Source: Porphyromonas cangingivalis
GTDB lineage: Bacteria; Bacteroidota; Bacteroidia; Bacteroidales; Porphyromonadaceae
Reading direction: 5' to 3'
Assembly (NCBI RefSeq): GCF_900638305.1
Contig: NZ_LR134506.1
Span: 124,001 to 188,000 of the forward strand
DNA: 64,000 nucleotides
Shown here piece by piece: positions 1-8,934 of this stretch. The translations under genes were made by a program, and so were the position numbers. Every line of letters starts with the position of its first letter. Positions within the stretch are counted from its first letter, which is position 1. Below the pieces are notes generated by a model. It was not told the DNA's origin. It searched no databases and was given only the letters and a program-made list of their open reading frames with translations.

Positions 1-209
<209 letters not shown>

Positions 210-238
210 TGCGATTTGCATAGAAAATATGATACAAA

Positions 239-274
239 AGAGACCCTTCACAATAGCGTGGAGGGTCTCTTTTT
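239..274 (+). terminator. rho-independent terminator after the lyase gene
   Basis: An inverted repeat (AGAGACCC...GGGTCTCT, with CAC/GTG pairing further in) is followed directly by TTTT. It lies about 30 bases after the stop of the lyase fragment and separates it from cysS. Confidence 0.85.
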
Positions 275-321
275 GCTTAAATCGGAAGCCTATAATTCGG
301 TGATATATTGAGAGAAAACCG

Positions 322-329
322 TATCTTTG
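322..329 (+). promoter_or_regulatory. promoter -7 box for cysS
   Basis: TATCTTTG matches the Bacteroidota -7 consensus TAnnTTTG and lies 23 bases before the cysS ATG. Its position rules out the upstream in-frame TTG at 308 as the translation start. Confidence 0.6.
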
Positions 330-352
330 TGGCGCAGAATTCACAAAAAGTT

Positions 353-1849
353 ATGAAGGATCAGAAAAAAGAGCTCCTTAGAGCACAATTCAATATCTAT
401 AACACTCGTAAACGTTCTAAAGAATTATTCACACCCAAACACTCTCCTCATGTGGGGATGTATGTCTGTGGACCTACCGTCTATGGGGATGCGCACTTGG
501 GACACGCTCGTCCTGCGGTGACATTTGACTTGTTGTTCAGATACCTTCAGCATTTGGGCTACAAGGTACGCTACGTCAGGAATATCACTGATGTCGGGCA
601 TCTTGAACATGATGCTGATGAAGGTGAGGATAAGATCGCGAAGAAGGCTCGTCTCGAACAGATCGAGCCGATGGAAGTAGTGCAGTATTACTTGACTCGT
701 TACCATAGGGATATGGATCGTCTCAATGTCCTTCCTCCTTCTATCGAGCCTATGGCGAGCGGACACATCATCGAGCAGATCGAGCTGGTCAAGCAGATCC
801 TCGACAAGGGCTATGCGTACGAGAGTGAGGGGTCGGTGTACTTCGATGTTGAGAGGTACAACAAGGATCATAAGTATGGTATCCTCTCGGGACGGAATGT
901 GGATGAGATGCTTGCTACAACACGAGAACTTGATGGTCAGTCCGAGAAACGCAACTTTGCCGACTTTGCTCTTTGGAAGAATGCGAAGCCCGAACACATT
1001 ATGAGATGGCCTTCTCCTTGGGGTACCGGCTTTCCCGGTTGGCACTGTGAGTGTACGGCCATGGGATATAAGTATCTTGGTGACAGCTTCGATATACATG
1101 GTGGCGGGATGGATCTCATCTTTCCACACCATGAGTGTGAGATCGCTCAAGCTGTGGCCTCACACGGTAAGGAGATTGTGGACTACTGGATGCACAATAA
1201 CATGGTCACAGTCAATGGTCAAAAGATGGGTAAAAGTCTCGGTAACTTCATCACTCTTGAGGAGTTCTTCAACGGTACACATCCGCTTCTCGAGCAGGCT
1301 TATGCTCCGATGACGATACGTTTCTTCATGCTTCAAGCGCATTATCGTTCGACCGTGGACTTCAGTAATGAGGCATTGCAGGCTTCGGCAAAGGGTCTTG
1401 AGAGACTTTTGGATGCTTATGCTGCTCTTCAGACCCTCACAGGGGGAGAAACCAATGAGCAACTCCCAGACTATGAGACTGAGTGCTATGCCGCTCTTAA
1501 CGATGACCTCAACAGTCCGATGGTCATTGCTCAGCTCTTCGATGCCACTCGTCGTATCAATGCGGCCAAAGCCGGTGAGTATGCGCTTTCGAGCGAACAA
1601 ATAGAGACCCTCAAAGGGTTGTTTGACACATTCCTCTTTGATATTCTTGGGATGCAACAAGCCGGCACTGCCGTAAACACCGGACATGAGAAGGCTTTCG
1701 CCGGAGCCATGCAGCTTTTGCTTGAGATCAGGCAAGATGCCAAGTCGAAAAAAGATTGGGCGACATCAGATAAGATCAGAGACGAGTTGGCAAAACTTGG
1801 CTTTGAGATCAAAGACACAAAGAATGGTGCAGAGTGGAAACTCTCTTGA
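353..1849 (+). CDS. cysS: cysteine--tRNA ligase
   Basis: Cytoplasmic class I aminoacyl-tRNA synthetase that charges tRNA-Cys. Visible features are [18 protein letters not shown] near residues 37-54 (a zinc-ligand Cys and the HIGH-type motif HLGH), WHCECTAMG and [10 protein letters not shown] with further zinc ligands, and KMGKSLGN (the KMSKS motif). At 498 residues it has family length. I start at the ATG at 353. An in-frame TTG 45 bases upstream would extend the ORF, but the likely -7 box lies between the two. The gene opens a same-strand series of housekeeping genes (panD, argS, deaminase, protease, cyclo-ligase), but the 58-base gap to panD means co-transcription is only likely. Confidence 0.97.
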   Translation: MKDQKKELLRAQFNIYNTRKRSKELFTPKHSPHVGMYVCGPTVYGDAHLGHARPAVTFDLLFRYLQHLGYKVRYVRNITDVGHLEHDADEGEDKIAKKARLEQIEPMEVVQYYLTRYHRDMDRLNVLPPSIEPMASGHIIEQIELVKQILDKGYAYESEGSVYFDVERYNKDHKYGILSGRNVDEMLATTRELDGQSEKRNFADFALWKNAKPEHIMRWPSPWGTGFPGWHCECTAMGYKYLGDSFDIHGGGMDLIFPHHECEIAQAVASHGKEIVDYWMHNNMVTVNGQKMGKSLGNFITLEEFFNGTHPLLEQAYAPMTIRFFMLQAHYRSTVDFSNEALQASAKGLERLLDAYAALQTLTGGETNEQLPDYETECYAALNDDLNSPMVIAQLFDATRRINAAKAGEYALSSEQIETLKGLFDTFLFDILGMQQAGTAVNTGHEKAFAGAMQLLLEIRQDAKSKKDWATSDKIRDELAKLGFEIKDTKNGAEWKLS

Positions 1850-1907
1850 TTGAGAAGTACCAGCACCACAAAAAACTTTTACAGAATACCCAACTACAAA
1901 CTATAAT

Positions 1908-2258
1908 ATGCTTATTCAAGTTTTAAAATCTAAGATCCACAGGGTCCATGTCACTGATGCCAACCTCGACTACATCGGTAGCATCACAATAGATCAGGAC
2001 CTCATGGATGCTGCGGATATACTACCGGGCGAAAAGGTCCAGATCGTAAATAACAACAATGGTGAACGCATCGAAACCTATACGATACCGGGAACAAGGG
2101 GGTCGGGGACTGTCTGTCTTAATGGAGCGGCAGCTCGTAAGTTCCTGAAAGGTGATGTCGTGATCATCATCTCATACGCCATCATGGACAGAGAAGAGGC
2201 CAAGACTTTTGAGCCTAAGGTTGTCTTCCCGGACACAAAAACAAACCTCTTAAAGTAA
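1908..2258 (+). CDS. panD: aspartate 1-decarboxylase (pyruvoyl enzyme)
   Basis: Makes beta-alanine from aspartate for pantothenate and coenzyme A synthesis. The proenzyme cleaves itself at Gly24-Ser25 (seen here as YIGSITID), and Ser25 becomes the pyruvoyl group. The conserved [16 protein letters not shown] and [10 protein letters not shown] segments are present, and 116 residues is the usual length. The short gap to argS (10 bases) suggests co-transcription. Function is confident from the family match. Confidence 0.96.
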   Translation: MLIQVLKSKIHRVHVTDANLDYIGSITIDQDLMDAADILPGEKVQIVNNNNGERIETYTIPGTRGSGTVCLNGAAARKFLKGDVVIIISYAIMDREEAKTFEPKVVFPDTKTNLLK

Positions 2259-2268
2259 GCTACATACG

Positions 2269-4080
2269 ATGAGTCAATACAATATAGAAGCAAGACTACA
2301 ATCTGCGATAACAAAGGTGCTGAATGACCTCTATGGAATAGAGGTCAAACCGGAAACAGTTACGATCCAAACGACAAAAAAAGAGTTTGAGGGGCATTAT
2401 ACACTCGTTGTTTTTCCTTATCTAAAGGCCTCAAAGAAGAGTCCTGAGATGACAGCAACGGAGGTGGGTGAGGCTCTCTTGGCTCAGACAGATCTTGTAG
2501 ATCGATTTAATGTTGTCAAGGGCTTTCTTAATCTTGTGTTGGCTCAGCACGTTTTTATCGACCTGTTGAGATCGGCTGCGACGGATGAAAGTTATGGTAT
2601 CACACCCGTCAGTGAGGATGCTCCTTTGTGTATGGTGGAATACTCTTCGCCAAACACCAACAAACCGTTGCATCTTGGCCATGTCCGTAACAACTTCTTG
2701 GGCTACAGTGTGGCGCAGATTTTGAAGGCAAATGGCAAGAGGGTGGTTAAGACCAATATCGTCAATGATAGAGGTATCCATATATGTAAGTCCATGCTGG
2801 CTTGGAAGAAGTGGGGAGACAACGCCACTCCTCAGTCAACAGGCATCAAAGGAGATCACCTTGTGGGCAACTTCTATGTCTTGTGGAATACAAAGTTTGC
2901 AGAGGAGACAAAACCACTCATCGATGGTGGAATGACCAAAGAAGAGGCTGAGACTCAGTCTTCAATCATGGCCGAAACTCGTCAGATGCTCAAGGATTGG
3001 GAAGAGGGTAAGCCCGAAGTCATCGAAATGTGGAAGATGATGAACGAATGGGTTTATGAAGGCTTTGGACAGACATACAAACGAATGGGGGTTGACTTCG
3101 ATAAGATCTACTACGAAAGTGATACTTACCTTGTCGGTAAGGATGAGGTCTTGAGAGGTCTCCGTGAGGGTTTGTTTGTTCAAGATCCCGATGGCTCGGT
3201 ATGGGCCGATCTTACCGGTGAAGGCTATGATAGGAAGATATTACTTCGTTCGGATGGGACTTCTGTCTACATGACACAGGACATCGGTACTGCCAAGATG
3301 CGTTATCAGGACTACACCATCGATCAGATGATATATGTCGTTGGTAACGAGCAGAACTACCACTTCGAGGTTCTTTCAAAGCTCTTGGATAAGCTCGGCT
3401 TTGAGTTCGGAAAGACCCTCAAACACTTTTCCTACGGCATGGTTGAATTGCCCGAGGGTAAGCTAAAGAGTAGAGAAGGTAAGGTTGTCGATGCTGATAA
3501 CCTCATGGACGATATGGCCGAGCAGGCTTACCTCATCTCCAAGAATGCCGGTAAAGGTACTGACATGAGTGAGGCTGAGAGCCGAGAAGTCGCAAGGATC
3601 GTCAGCCTTGGTGCGCTCAAGTACTTCCTATTGAAGGTCGATCCCAAGCGCAGCTTGCTGTTTAACCCCGAGGAGTCTATTGACTTCAACGGTAATACAG
3701 GCCCTTTCATCCAATATACTTATGCTCGTATCCGTAGCATCGAACGCCGAGCAGCGGCGGACGGCACAAAGGGGCTTCTCGATCTTAGTATTGAGGTGGC
3801 TCTGCCTACATTGTCGGACAAAGAGTTGATGCTCATCAGACGTATCAATGAGTTCCCCTCCATAGTTGAGGCTGCAGGATCTGAGCTCAGCCCTGCACTT
3901 ATTGCGAATTACACTTATGAGCTGGTGAAGGAGTATAATCAGTTCTACCACGACCACTCAATCCTAAATGAGCCTGACGATGTCAAGAAAGCTCTCCGTT
4001 TGACACTCTCATCGGCGACTGCAAAGATCATCAAGAGTGCTATGGAACTATTGGGTATCGAGGTGCCCGAGAGAATGTAA
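2269..4080 (+). CDS. argS: arginine--tRNA ligase
   Basis: Class Ia synthetase that charges tRNA-Arg. Visible features are the N-terminal Add1 domain, the catalytic signature EYSSPNTNKPLHLGHVRNN with HIGH motif HLGH, YVVGNEQNYHFEVL in the Rossmann fold, and a C-terminal helical anticodon-binding (DALR) domain ending in SAMELLGIEVPERM. The KMSKS region is the relaxed form GKLKSREGKVV, as is common for ArgRS. At 603 residues it is the expected size. It lies 10 bases after panD. Confidence 0.97.
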   Translation: MSQYNIEARLQSAITKVLNDLYGIEVKPETVTIQTTKKEFEGHYTLVVFPYLKASKKSPEMTATEVGEALLAQTDLVDRFNVVKGFLNLVLAQHVFIDLLRSAATDESYGITPVSEDAPLCMVEYSSPNTNKPLHLGHVRNNFLGYSVAQILKANGKRVVKTNIVNDRGIHICKSMLAWKKWGDNATPQSTGIKGDHLVGNFYVLWNTKFAEETKPLIDGGMTKEEAETQSSIMAETRQMLKDWEEGKPEVIEMWKMMNEWVYEGFGQTYKRMGVDFDKIYYESDTYLVGKDEVLRGLREGLFVQDPDGSVWADLTGEGYDRKILLRSDGTSVYMTQDIGTAKMRYQDYTIDQMIYVVGNEQNYHFEVLSKLLDKLGFEFGKTLKHFSYGMVELPEGKLKSREGKVVDADNLMDDMAEQAYLISKNAGKGTDMSEAESREVARIVSLGALKYFLLKVDPKRSLLFNPEESIDFNGNTGPFIQYTYARIRSIERRAAADGTKGLLDLSIEVALPTLSDKELMLIRRINEFPSIVEAAGSELSPALIANYTYELVKEYNQFYHDHSILNEPDDVKKALRLTLSSATAKIIKSAMELLGIEVPERM

Positions 4081-4112
4081 AAGAATAAGGACGAAAAATA
4101 AGTTATTGTACT

Positions 4113-4571
4113 ATGGACTCAGCACGCAAATCCTCCGAAAAGAAGCAGTTTGAGCTAGACAAAAGGTATCTCCGTATGGCGATGATATGGGCGGAGAACT
4201 CTTACTGCGAACGCCTCAAGGTCGGAGCGCTCGTCATCAAAGACAATATGATCATCTCCGATGGTTATAACGGGACACCTTCGGGGTTCGAGAACATCTG
4301 TGAGGATGAGAACAACGTGACGAAACCGTATGTACTGCACGCAGAAGCCAATGCCATCACTAAGGTGGCCGCATCTTCCAACAACAGCACCGGGGCAACG
4401 ATCTATGTCACCAACGCACCTTGTATCGAGTGCTCCAAGTTGATTATCCAAGCAGGCATCAAGAGAGTCGTCTACAGTAAGGAATATAGACTTACCGATG
4501 GTTGTGATTTGCTCCGAAGGGCAGGTATTACTGTAGAGCACATCCCCCTTGATGATGCCGACATCAAGTAA
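4113..4571 (+). CDS. deoxycytidylate (dCMP) deaminase family protein
   Basis: A zinc-dependent deaminase of the ComEB/dCMP deaminase family, which converts dCMP to dUMP for thymidylate synthesis. The zinc site is visible: HAEAN with His76 and the catalytic Glu78, and PCIECSK with Cys104 and Cys107. GYNGTPSGFENICED is the substrate-loop motif typical of dCMP deaminases. Length is 152 residues. It sits between argS and an S41 protease on the same strand. A competence role, as for the Bacillus namesake comEB, is not implied. Confidence 0.9.
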   Translation: MDSARKSSEKKQFELDKRYLRMAMIWAENSYCERLKVGALVIKDNMIISDGYNGTPSGFENICEDENNVTKPYVLHAEANAITKVAASSNNSTGATIYVTNAPCIECSKLIIQAGIKRVVYSKEYRLTDGCDLLRRAGITVEHIPLDDADIK

Positions 4572-4619
4572 ATTATCGCAAACATCCGATCGTACCAAAT
4601 AAAACATGAACTCCTCCAA

Positions 4620-6317
4620 ATGAAATCAAAAAAAGTTCGCTACGCCTTATCAATTATCTTGCTGGTTGTGTTCAGCATGGGAGGTTACTTATTGGGAAGA
4701 TATGGTTCATCCTTTGGGAAGAGGAAGGACTTTTCGTTTCGGAAGCTCGAAGCTACGCTTGATCTCATAGACAAATATTATGTAGACAGCGTGTCCATCG
4801 ACTCGATTGTAAACAAGCTTGTTCCTGCAGTCTTTGAACAACTTGATCCACACTCATTCTATTTGACAGCAGAGCAACGCTCTCAAGAAAAAGAGTCTCT
4901 CGAAGGACACTTTTTTGGTATAGGGATCACTTTCAACAATATCAAGGATACCGTCATTGTCATCAATACCATCCCGAATGGTCCTTCTGATATCGCAGGT
5001 ATCAAGGCCGGCGACCGGATCATCGGGGTCGACTCGATTAACATTGCCGGACAGAACATCAAGGACGATTCTATCCGCAGTATCCTCAGAGGCCCTGATG
5101 AGAGTATTGTGTCGCTCAGTGTCTTCAGACCCAAAGACAATACGACCAATACCATCCAAGTACGGAGAGGGTCTGTGCCTATCCGTCAGATGGATGCAGC
5201 ATATATGATCAACGACACTCTTGGCTGCATTGCTTTCTCTCGTTTTACCATGAATACATACAACGAGTTCATCAAAGCCTATGCCGAACTCAAACTGAAA
5301 GGAATGAAAGGGCTCGTCTTGGACTTGCGAGATAATCCGGGAGGGGTTATGCACGCCGCACTTATGTTGAGCAACAGCTTTTTGGACAAAGGTGATCTCA
5401 TCATCTATACGGAGGGTAAGTCCGAGTCTCGCAATGATGTGTACAGTGATGGCACAGGAGTGATGAAGAAGTTGCCTTTATATGTCCTTATCAATGAAGA
5501 AAGTGCCTCTTCATCCGAGATTGTCAGCGGTGCACTCCAAGACAACGACAGAGCCATCATCATTGGTCGACGTTCGTTCGGTAAGGGACTTGTACAGCGT
5601 ACTTTCGATTACAACGATGGGTCTTCCCTTCACCTCACCATCTCCAGATATTACACCCCATCAGGCCGTAGCATCCAAAGAGAGTACAGCCTTGGTAAGG
5701 GACGCAGCTACCAGTATGACTGGTACGAGCGTCTGGCGAGAGGTGAATTCTTTCATGAGGATAGTATTCAGCACAAGGGGTTGGTGTATCAGACCGTAGG
5801 AGGTCGTAACGTCTATGGCGGTGGGGGGATCATCCCAGATGTCTTTGTGCCGAGGGATACGACCGGCTATACCGCATACTTCTCAGAAGTTGCATCCCAA
5901 GGGCTTATTCCCAAATTTGCTTTCCTTTACGCAGATAAACATAGAGACCTCCTTAACGGCTTTGGAGATGCTATTGCCTGCTATAGCTTCCTCAAAAATC
6001 AGGGGCTCATCTGGCAGTTTGCAAATTATGCCAATACTCAAGGGGTACGTGTCCGTAATTATCAGATCTACCTGTCTCAAAACCTCATATCAGACATCCT
6101 CTATAGTCTCATCATCTCCTATATATATGGCCAAGATGATGCCGCCAAGGTGAATGCATACAAAGATCCTATGATCATTAAGGCTGTCGATCTCTTCGGC
6201 CAACAGATCTATTCCCCCATGGATCTTGATAAGTATATCCGACCTGCCCAACAAGTCGTGAATGTCTCTCCGGCGGAAGACGAGAACACAGAGGATAATT
6301 CACAAGAAGAGGAGTAA
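4620..6317 (+). CDS. S41-family C-terminal processing peptidase (CtpA-like), membrane-anchored
   Basis: A serine peptidase of the tail-specific protease family acting in the periplasm. Residues 8-26 form an N-terminal membrane anchor or uncleaved signal. A PDZ domain follows (about 90-175, with FFGIGITFNN and GIKAGDRIIGVDS), then the catalytic fold (LVLDLRDNPGG). The Ser-Lys dyad can be assigned as Ser297 in ESASSSEI and Lys322 in RSFGKGLVQ. A C-terminal region of about 170 residues, ending in an acidic tail, is longer than in CtpA of other phyla, as is usual in Bacteroidota. The ATG lies 48 bases after the deaminase stop, and fthC follows after 9 bases. The substrate is unknown. Confidence 0.93.
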   Translation: MKSKKVRYALSIILLVVFSMGGYLLGRYGSSFGKRKDFSFRKLEATLDLIDKYYVDSVSIDSIVNKLVPAVFEQLDPHSFYLTAEQRSQEKESLEGHFFGIGITFNNIKDTVIVINTIPNGPSDIAGIKAGDRIIGVDSINIAGQNIKDDSIRSILRGPDESIVSLSVFRPKDNTTNTIQVRRGSVPIRQMDAAYMINDTLGCIAFSRFTMNTYNEFIKAYAELKLKGMKGLVLDLRDNPGGVMHAALMLSNSFLDKGDLIIYTEGKSESRNDVYSDGTGVMKKLPLYVLINEESASSSEIVSGALQDNDRAIIIGRRSFGKGLVQRTFDYNDGSSLHLTISRYYTPSGRSIQREYSLGKGRSYQYDWYERLARGEFFHEDSIQHKGLVYQTVGGRNVYGGGGIIPDVFVPRDTTGYTAYFSEVASQGLIPKFAFLYADKHRDLLNGFGDAIACYSFLKNQGLIWQFANYANTQGVRVRNYQIYLSQNLISDILYSLIISYIYGQDDAAKVNAYKDPMIIKAVDLFGQQIYSPMDLDKYIRPAQQVVNVSPAEDENTEDNSQEEE

Positions 6318-6326
6318 CTAAAAATC

Positions 6327-6920
6327 ATGACATCTCCCGAAATAAAGAAAGATCTCAGACGGACTGTCAAACAGATATACCGTGAACTGTCGCCCGAAAA
6401 TAGGGCTCAGATCTCTCGGGAGGCTGCACTGCGACTGCTCAGTCGTCTTACAGCCCTTCCAGAAAGAACCAAAGTGGGGATCTTCCTATCCATGTGGGAT
6501 GAGTTGGATACGACTTATCTCATCGAGGCTCTGATGAGTGAGGGTCGCCTGACTGTGCTTGTTCCCAGAGTCGAAGGAGCTGAGATGCAGTTCTATCCAT
6601 ACGATCCCGAAAGGACGACCATCATCTCTGAGTATGGCATCATCGAGCCCAATAATCCTGTGAAAGATGCCGATGTGCCCGAAGTAATGATAGTTCCCGG
6701 GATTGCCTTTGATCCTCAGGGGGGACGAGTGGGAAGAGGCAAAGGCTTTTATGACAAGTACTTCTCCCGCTACAAGACTGAGACTGCTCTGAAGATTGCC
6801 TTTGTCGCAGATTTTCAGATCTTCAGACAAGTTCCTATGGATACGCACGACATCTCCATGGATGAGATCATCACAGACAAGGGACATTATCTCATCAGAG
6901 AGGTCACACTGCATACATGA
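6327..6920 (+). CDS. fthC: 5-formyltetrahydrofolate cyclo-ligase
   Basis: ATP-dependent conversion of 5-formyl-THF to 5,10-methenyl-THF, returning a dead-end folate to the one-carbon pool. The family signature is clear at the C-terminal half: VPGIAFDPQGGRVGRGKG followed by FYDKYFSRY, with a basic N-terminal segment that binds phosphate. Length is 197 residues. It is the last gene of the plus-strand series, 9 bases after the protease, and is followed by a strong bidirectional terminator. Confidence 0.94.
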   Translation: MTSPEIKKDLRRTVKQIYRELSPENRAQISREAALRLLSRLTALPERTKVGIFLSMWDELDTTYLIEALMSEGRLTVLVPRVEGAEMQFYPYDPERTTIISEYGIIEPNNPVKDADVPEVMIVPGIAFDPQGGRVGRGKGFYDKYFSRYKTETALKIAFVADFQIFRQVPMDTHDISMDEIITDKGHYLIREVTLHT

Positions 6921-6972
6921 GAGGCCGCTGTCTGATGGCTGAAGGTGCATCATAGAGAACTGTCAGGGTACA

Positions 6973-7028
6973 ACATAGCAAAAAGGTCAGGGTAAGCAAA
7001 TGCGCTTACCCTGACCTTTTTGCTATGT
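6973..7028. terminator. bidirectional terminator between convergent fthC and mmdB
   Basis: A perfect 25-base inverted repeat (arms 6973-6997 and 7004-7028, 6-base loop) carries an internal A5 run on the left arm and T5 on the right, so each strand reads as a hairpin with a U-tract. It sits between two convergent genes. Confidence 0.9.
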
Positions 7029-7041
7029 GTATGTATAGTTT

Positions 7042-8202
7042 TTAGCCGAAGAAGCCGAGAAGGATACCTGCTGCGACAGCCGATCCGATGACTCCTGCAA
7101 CATTTGGACCCATCGCGTGCATGAGGAGGTAGTTGGACGGATCATATTCAAGACCCACAACTTGTGAGATACGTGCAGAGTCGGGGACGGCAGACACACC
7201 TGCGTTACCGATAAGAGGGTTGATCTTTTTGTCTTTGCGCAAGAATAGGTTCAAGAACTTAACAAAAAGAACGCCCGAGCACGTTGCGATCACGAACGAG
7301 AATGCTCCTAATATGAAGATCTTGATGGACGATGCTGTCAAGAACTCTGTCGCTTGTGTCGAAGCCCCTACTGTGAGCCCCAGCAATATCGTGATGACGT
7401 CGATGAGCGGACCGCGAGCAGTCTCTGCCAGACGACGTGTCACGCCACTCTCCTTGAGGAGATTACCGAAGAAGAGCATCCCGAGGAGTGGCAAACCCGA
7501 TGGCACGATGAATGTCGTCAAAAGTAGACCTACAATAGGGAATAGTATCTTCTCCTTCTGAGACACCAAACGTGGAGGCTTCATTTTGATGGTGCGCTCC
7601 TTCTTGGTTGTCAAGAGCTTCATAAATGGCGGTTGTATGATAGGTACAAGAGCCATATACGAATATGCGGATACTGCTATGGCACCCATAAGGTTGGGTG
7701 CGAGCTTGGACGACAAGAAGATCGCTGTCGGACCATCAGCTCCACCGATGATCCCGATCGCACCGGCTTGGTTCGGCTCAAAGCCGAGATACAGAGCTAC
7801 GATATAGGCAGCGAAGATCCCAAACTGAGCTGCTGCCCCGATGAGGATCAACTTTGGGTTCGAGATGAGAGCAGAGAAGTCTGTCATAGCCCCTATACCC
7901 AGGAAGATAAGAGGGGGGTACCAGCCTTGTTTGACACCTTGGTAGAGTATGTTGAGCACGGAGCCCTCTTCATATATACCGACTTGCAGGCCGGCATCTT
8001 TGAATGGGATGTTACCGATAAGCATACCGAAGCCGATCGGGATGAGGAGTAGGGGTTCGAACTCATACTTTATCCCAAGAAAGATGAACAAAAGCCCCAC
8101 CAAGAGCATCACAATATGTCCTGGTGTGGCGTTTGCAAAGCCGGTGTACGAAAGAAAGATCTCTAAGCTCTCTCCAAAAAATTGAAAGATACCAGCATCC
8201 AT
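7042..8202 (-). CDS. mmdB: methylmalonyl-CoA decarboxylase / oxaloacetate decarboxylase beta subunit (Na+ pump)
   Basis: Integral membrane subunit that decarboxylates carboxybiotin and couples it to sodium export. The protein is almost wholly hydrophobic with about 9-11 membrane segments. It carries the family motifs GGADGPTAIFLSSKLAP (containing the Asp implicated in Na+ coupling in this family), FFGNLLKESGVTRRLA and NPLIGNAGVSAVPDSAR. Length is 386 residues. It is the last gene of the order mce-mmdA-D-E-C-B, 7 bases after the biotin carrier. The carboxyltransferase and epimerase neighbours favour methylmalonyl-CoA over oxaloacetate as substrate; the beta subunit alone cannot tell them apart. 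Confidence 0.93.
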   Translation of the reverse strand: MDAGIFQFFGESLEIFLSYTGFANATPGHIVMLLVGLLFIFLGIKYEFEPLLLIPIGFGMLIGNIPFKDAGLQVGIYEEGSVLNILYQGVKQGWYPPLIFLGIGAMTDFSALISNPKLILIGAAAQFGIFAAYIVALYLGFEPNQAGAIGIIGGADGPTAIFLSSKLAPNLMGAIAVSAYSYMALVPIIQPPFMKLLTTKKERTIKMKPPRLVSQKEKILFPIVGLLLTTFIVPSGLPLLGMLFFGNLLKESGVTRRLAETARGPLIDVITILLGLTVGASTQATEFLTASSIKIFILGAFSFVIATCSGVLFVKFLNLFLRKDKKINPLIGNAGVSAVPDSARISQVVGLEYDPSNYLLMHAMGPNVAGVIGSAVAAGILLGFFG

Positions 8203-8209
8203 CTCTTAC

Positions 8210-8662
8210 TTAGCCAATAGTTACGAGGGTAGCACCTTCTTGGACGTTGTCTCCTTGAGAAACCGCGATCGAGGTTATGGTACCATCCCTGTCTGCCTTG
8301 ATGTCATTTTCCATCTTCATTGCCTCGAGGACAAGGATGCGCTGGCCTCTCTTGACTTCGTCACCCACCTTGCAGTGTACTCCGATGATGACTCCGGGGA
8401 GTGGTGATACCACCGGAGCACCGCTACCCCCTGCTGCAGGTGCTGCCGCTGCAGGTGCAGGAGCAGCTGCCGGCTTGGGAGTGGCTGTTGTGGTAGGACG
8501 GGATACAGGAGTAGGCTTAGGCATTTGCTTTACCTCTTGTTCTTTGTCGAGCTCCACCTTGTAAGTGCTCCCGTTGACTGTGACTTCTGCCACATTGCCT
8601 TCGATACTATTGATCTCCACACGGTATTTGATACCGTTGATGGTGTAGTTAAACTTTTTCAT
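8210..8662 (-). CDS. mmdC: biotin carboxyl carrier subunit
   Basis: Carries the carboxyl group between the carboxyltransferase and the membrane beta subunit. The C-terminal biotinyl domain has the LEAMKMEND motif, with Lys116 as the biotinylation site. An Ala/Pro-rich flexible linker spans about residues 48-80. The N-terminal segment (KFNYTINGIKYRVEI) is the small beta domain typical of this family. Length is 150 residues. Its position between mmdE and mmdB matches the Veillonella mmd gene order. Confidence 0.95.
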   Translation of the reverse strand: MKKFNYTINGIKYRVEINSIEGNVAEVTVNGSTYKVELDKEQEVKQMPKPTPVSRPTTTATPKPAAAPAPAAAAPAAGGSGAPVVSPLPGVIIGVHCKVGDEVKRGQRILVLEAMKMENDIKADRDGTITSIAVSQGDNVQEGATLVTIG

Positions 8663-8706
8663 TATGATTAAGTGTGTTCTTAACTTGTTCGCTAATAAAT
8701 TTAATC

Positions 8707-8934
8707 CTATCTCCTTGGTAGCTCCCTAAGGGTAAGCGTCTTCATTGCCCATGGCGAAGTCGTGCGATAAGCACGTTTAAAGGTGAGCACCCTGTGCTCC
8801 TCATCATGAGGCATAGAGGTCGCTTCATAAAGAGCCATTGCTATCGCTGTGTAGACATCATCTGACACATTTGCGGCACTTTTCTTCTTTGCCGGCGTCT
8901 TTTTAGTGTTTTCTTTTTTCATATTTGATGTCAT
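8707..8934 (-). CDS. small MmdE-like (epsilon) subunit, paralogue of the neighbouring MmdD/OadG tail
   Basis: A 75-residue basic, soluble protein. Residues 25-75 align without gaps to the C-terminal tail of the gene just upstream: DVYTAIAMAL here against DVYAAIAMAL there, both followed by HDEE, then SPW and a TLTxRxxPR ending. In Veillonella methylmalonyl-CoA decarboxylase the epsilon subunit is likewise a short protein homologous to the C-terminus of delta, and the gene order A-D-E-C-B is the same. I therefore infer an epsilon-type subunit that stabilises the complex. The first ATG abuts the upstream TAA; a second ATG, four codons in, is also possible. It has no membrane segment. The N-terminal lysine-rich stretch (KKENTKKTPAKKK) is low in complexity. 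Confidence 0.7.
   Translation of the reverse strand: MTSNMKKENTKKTPAKKKSAANVSDDVYTAIAMALYEATSMPHDEEHRVLTFKRAYRTTSPWAMKTLTLRELPRR

Noticed and set aside
308-352. Longer cysS starting at TTG
   Set aside because: The -7 box at 322-329 lies inside the extension, and the extra residues do not resemble the family N-terminus.
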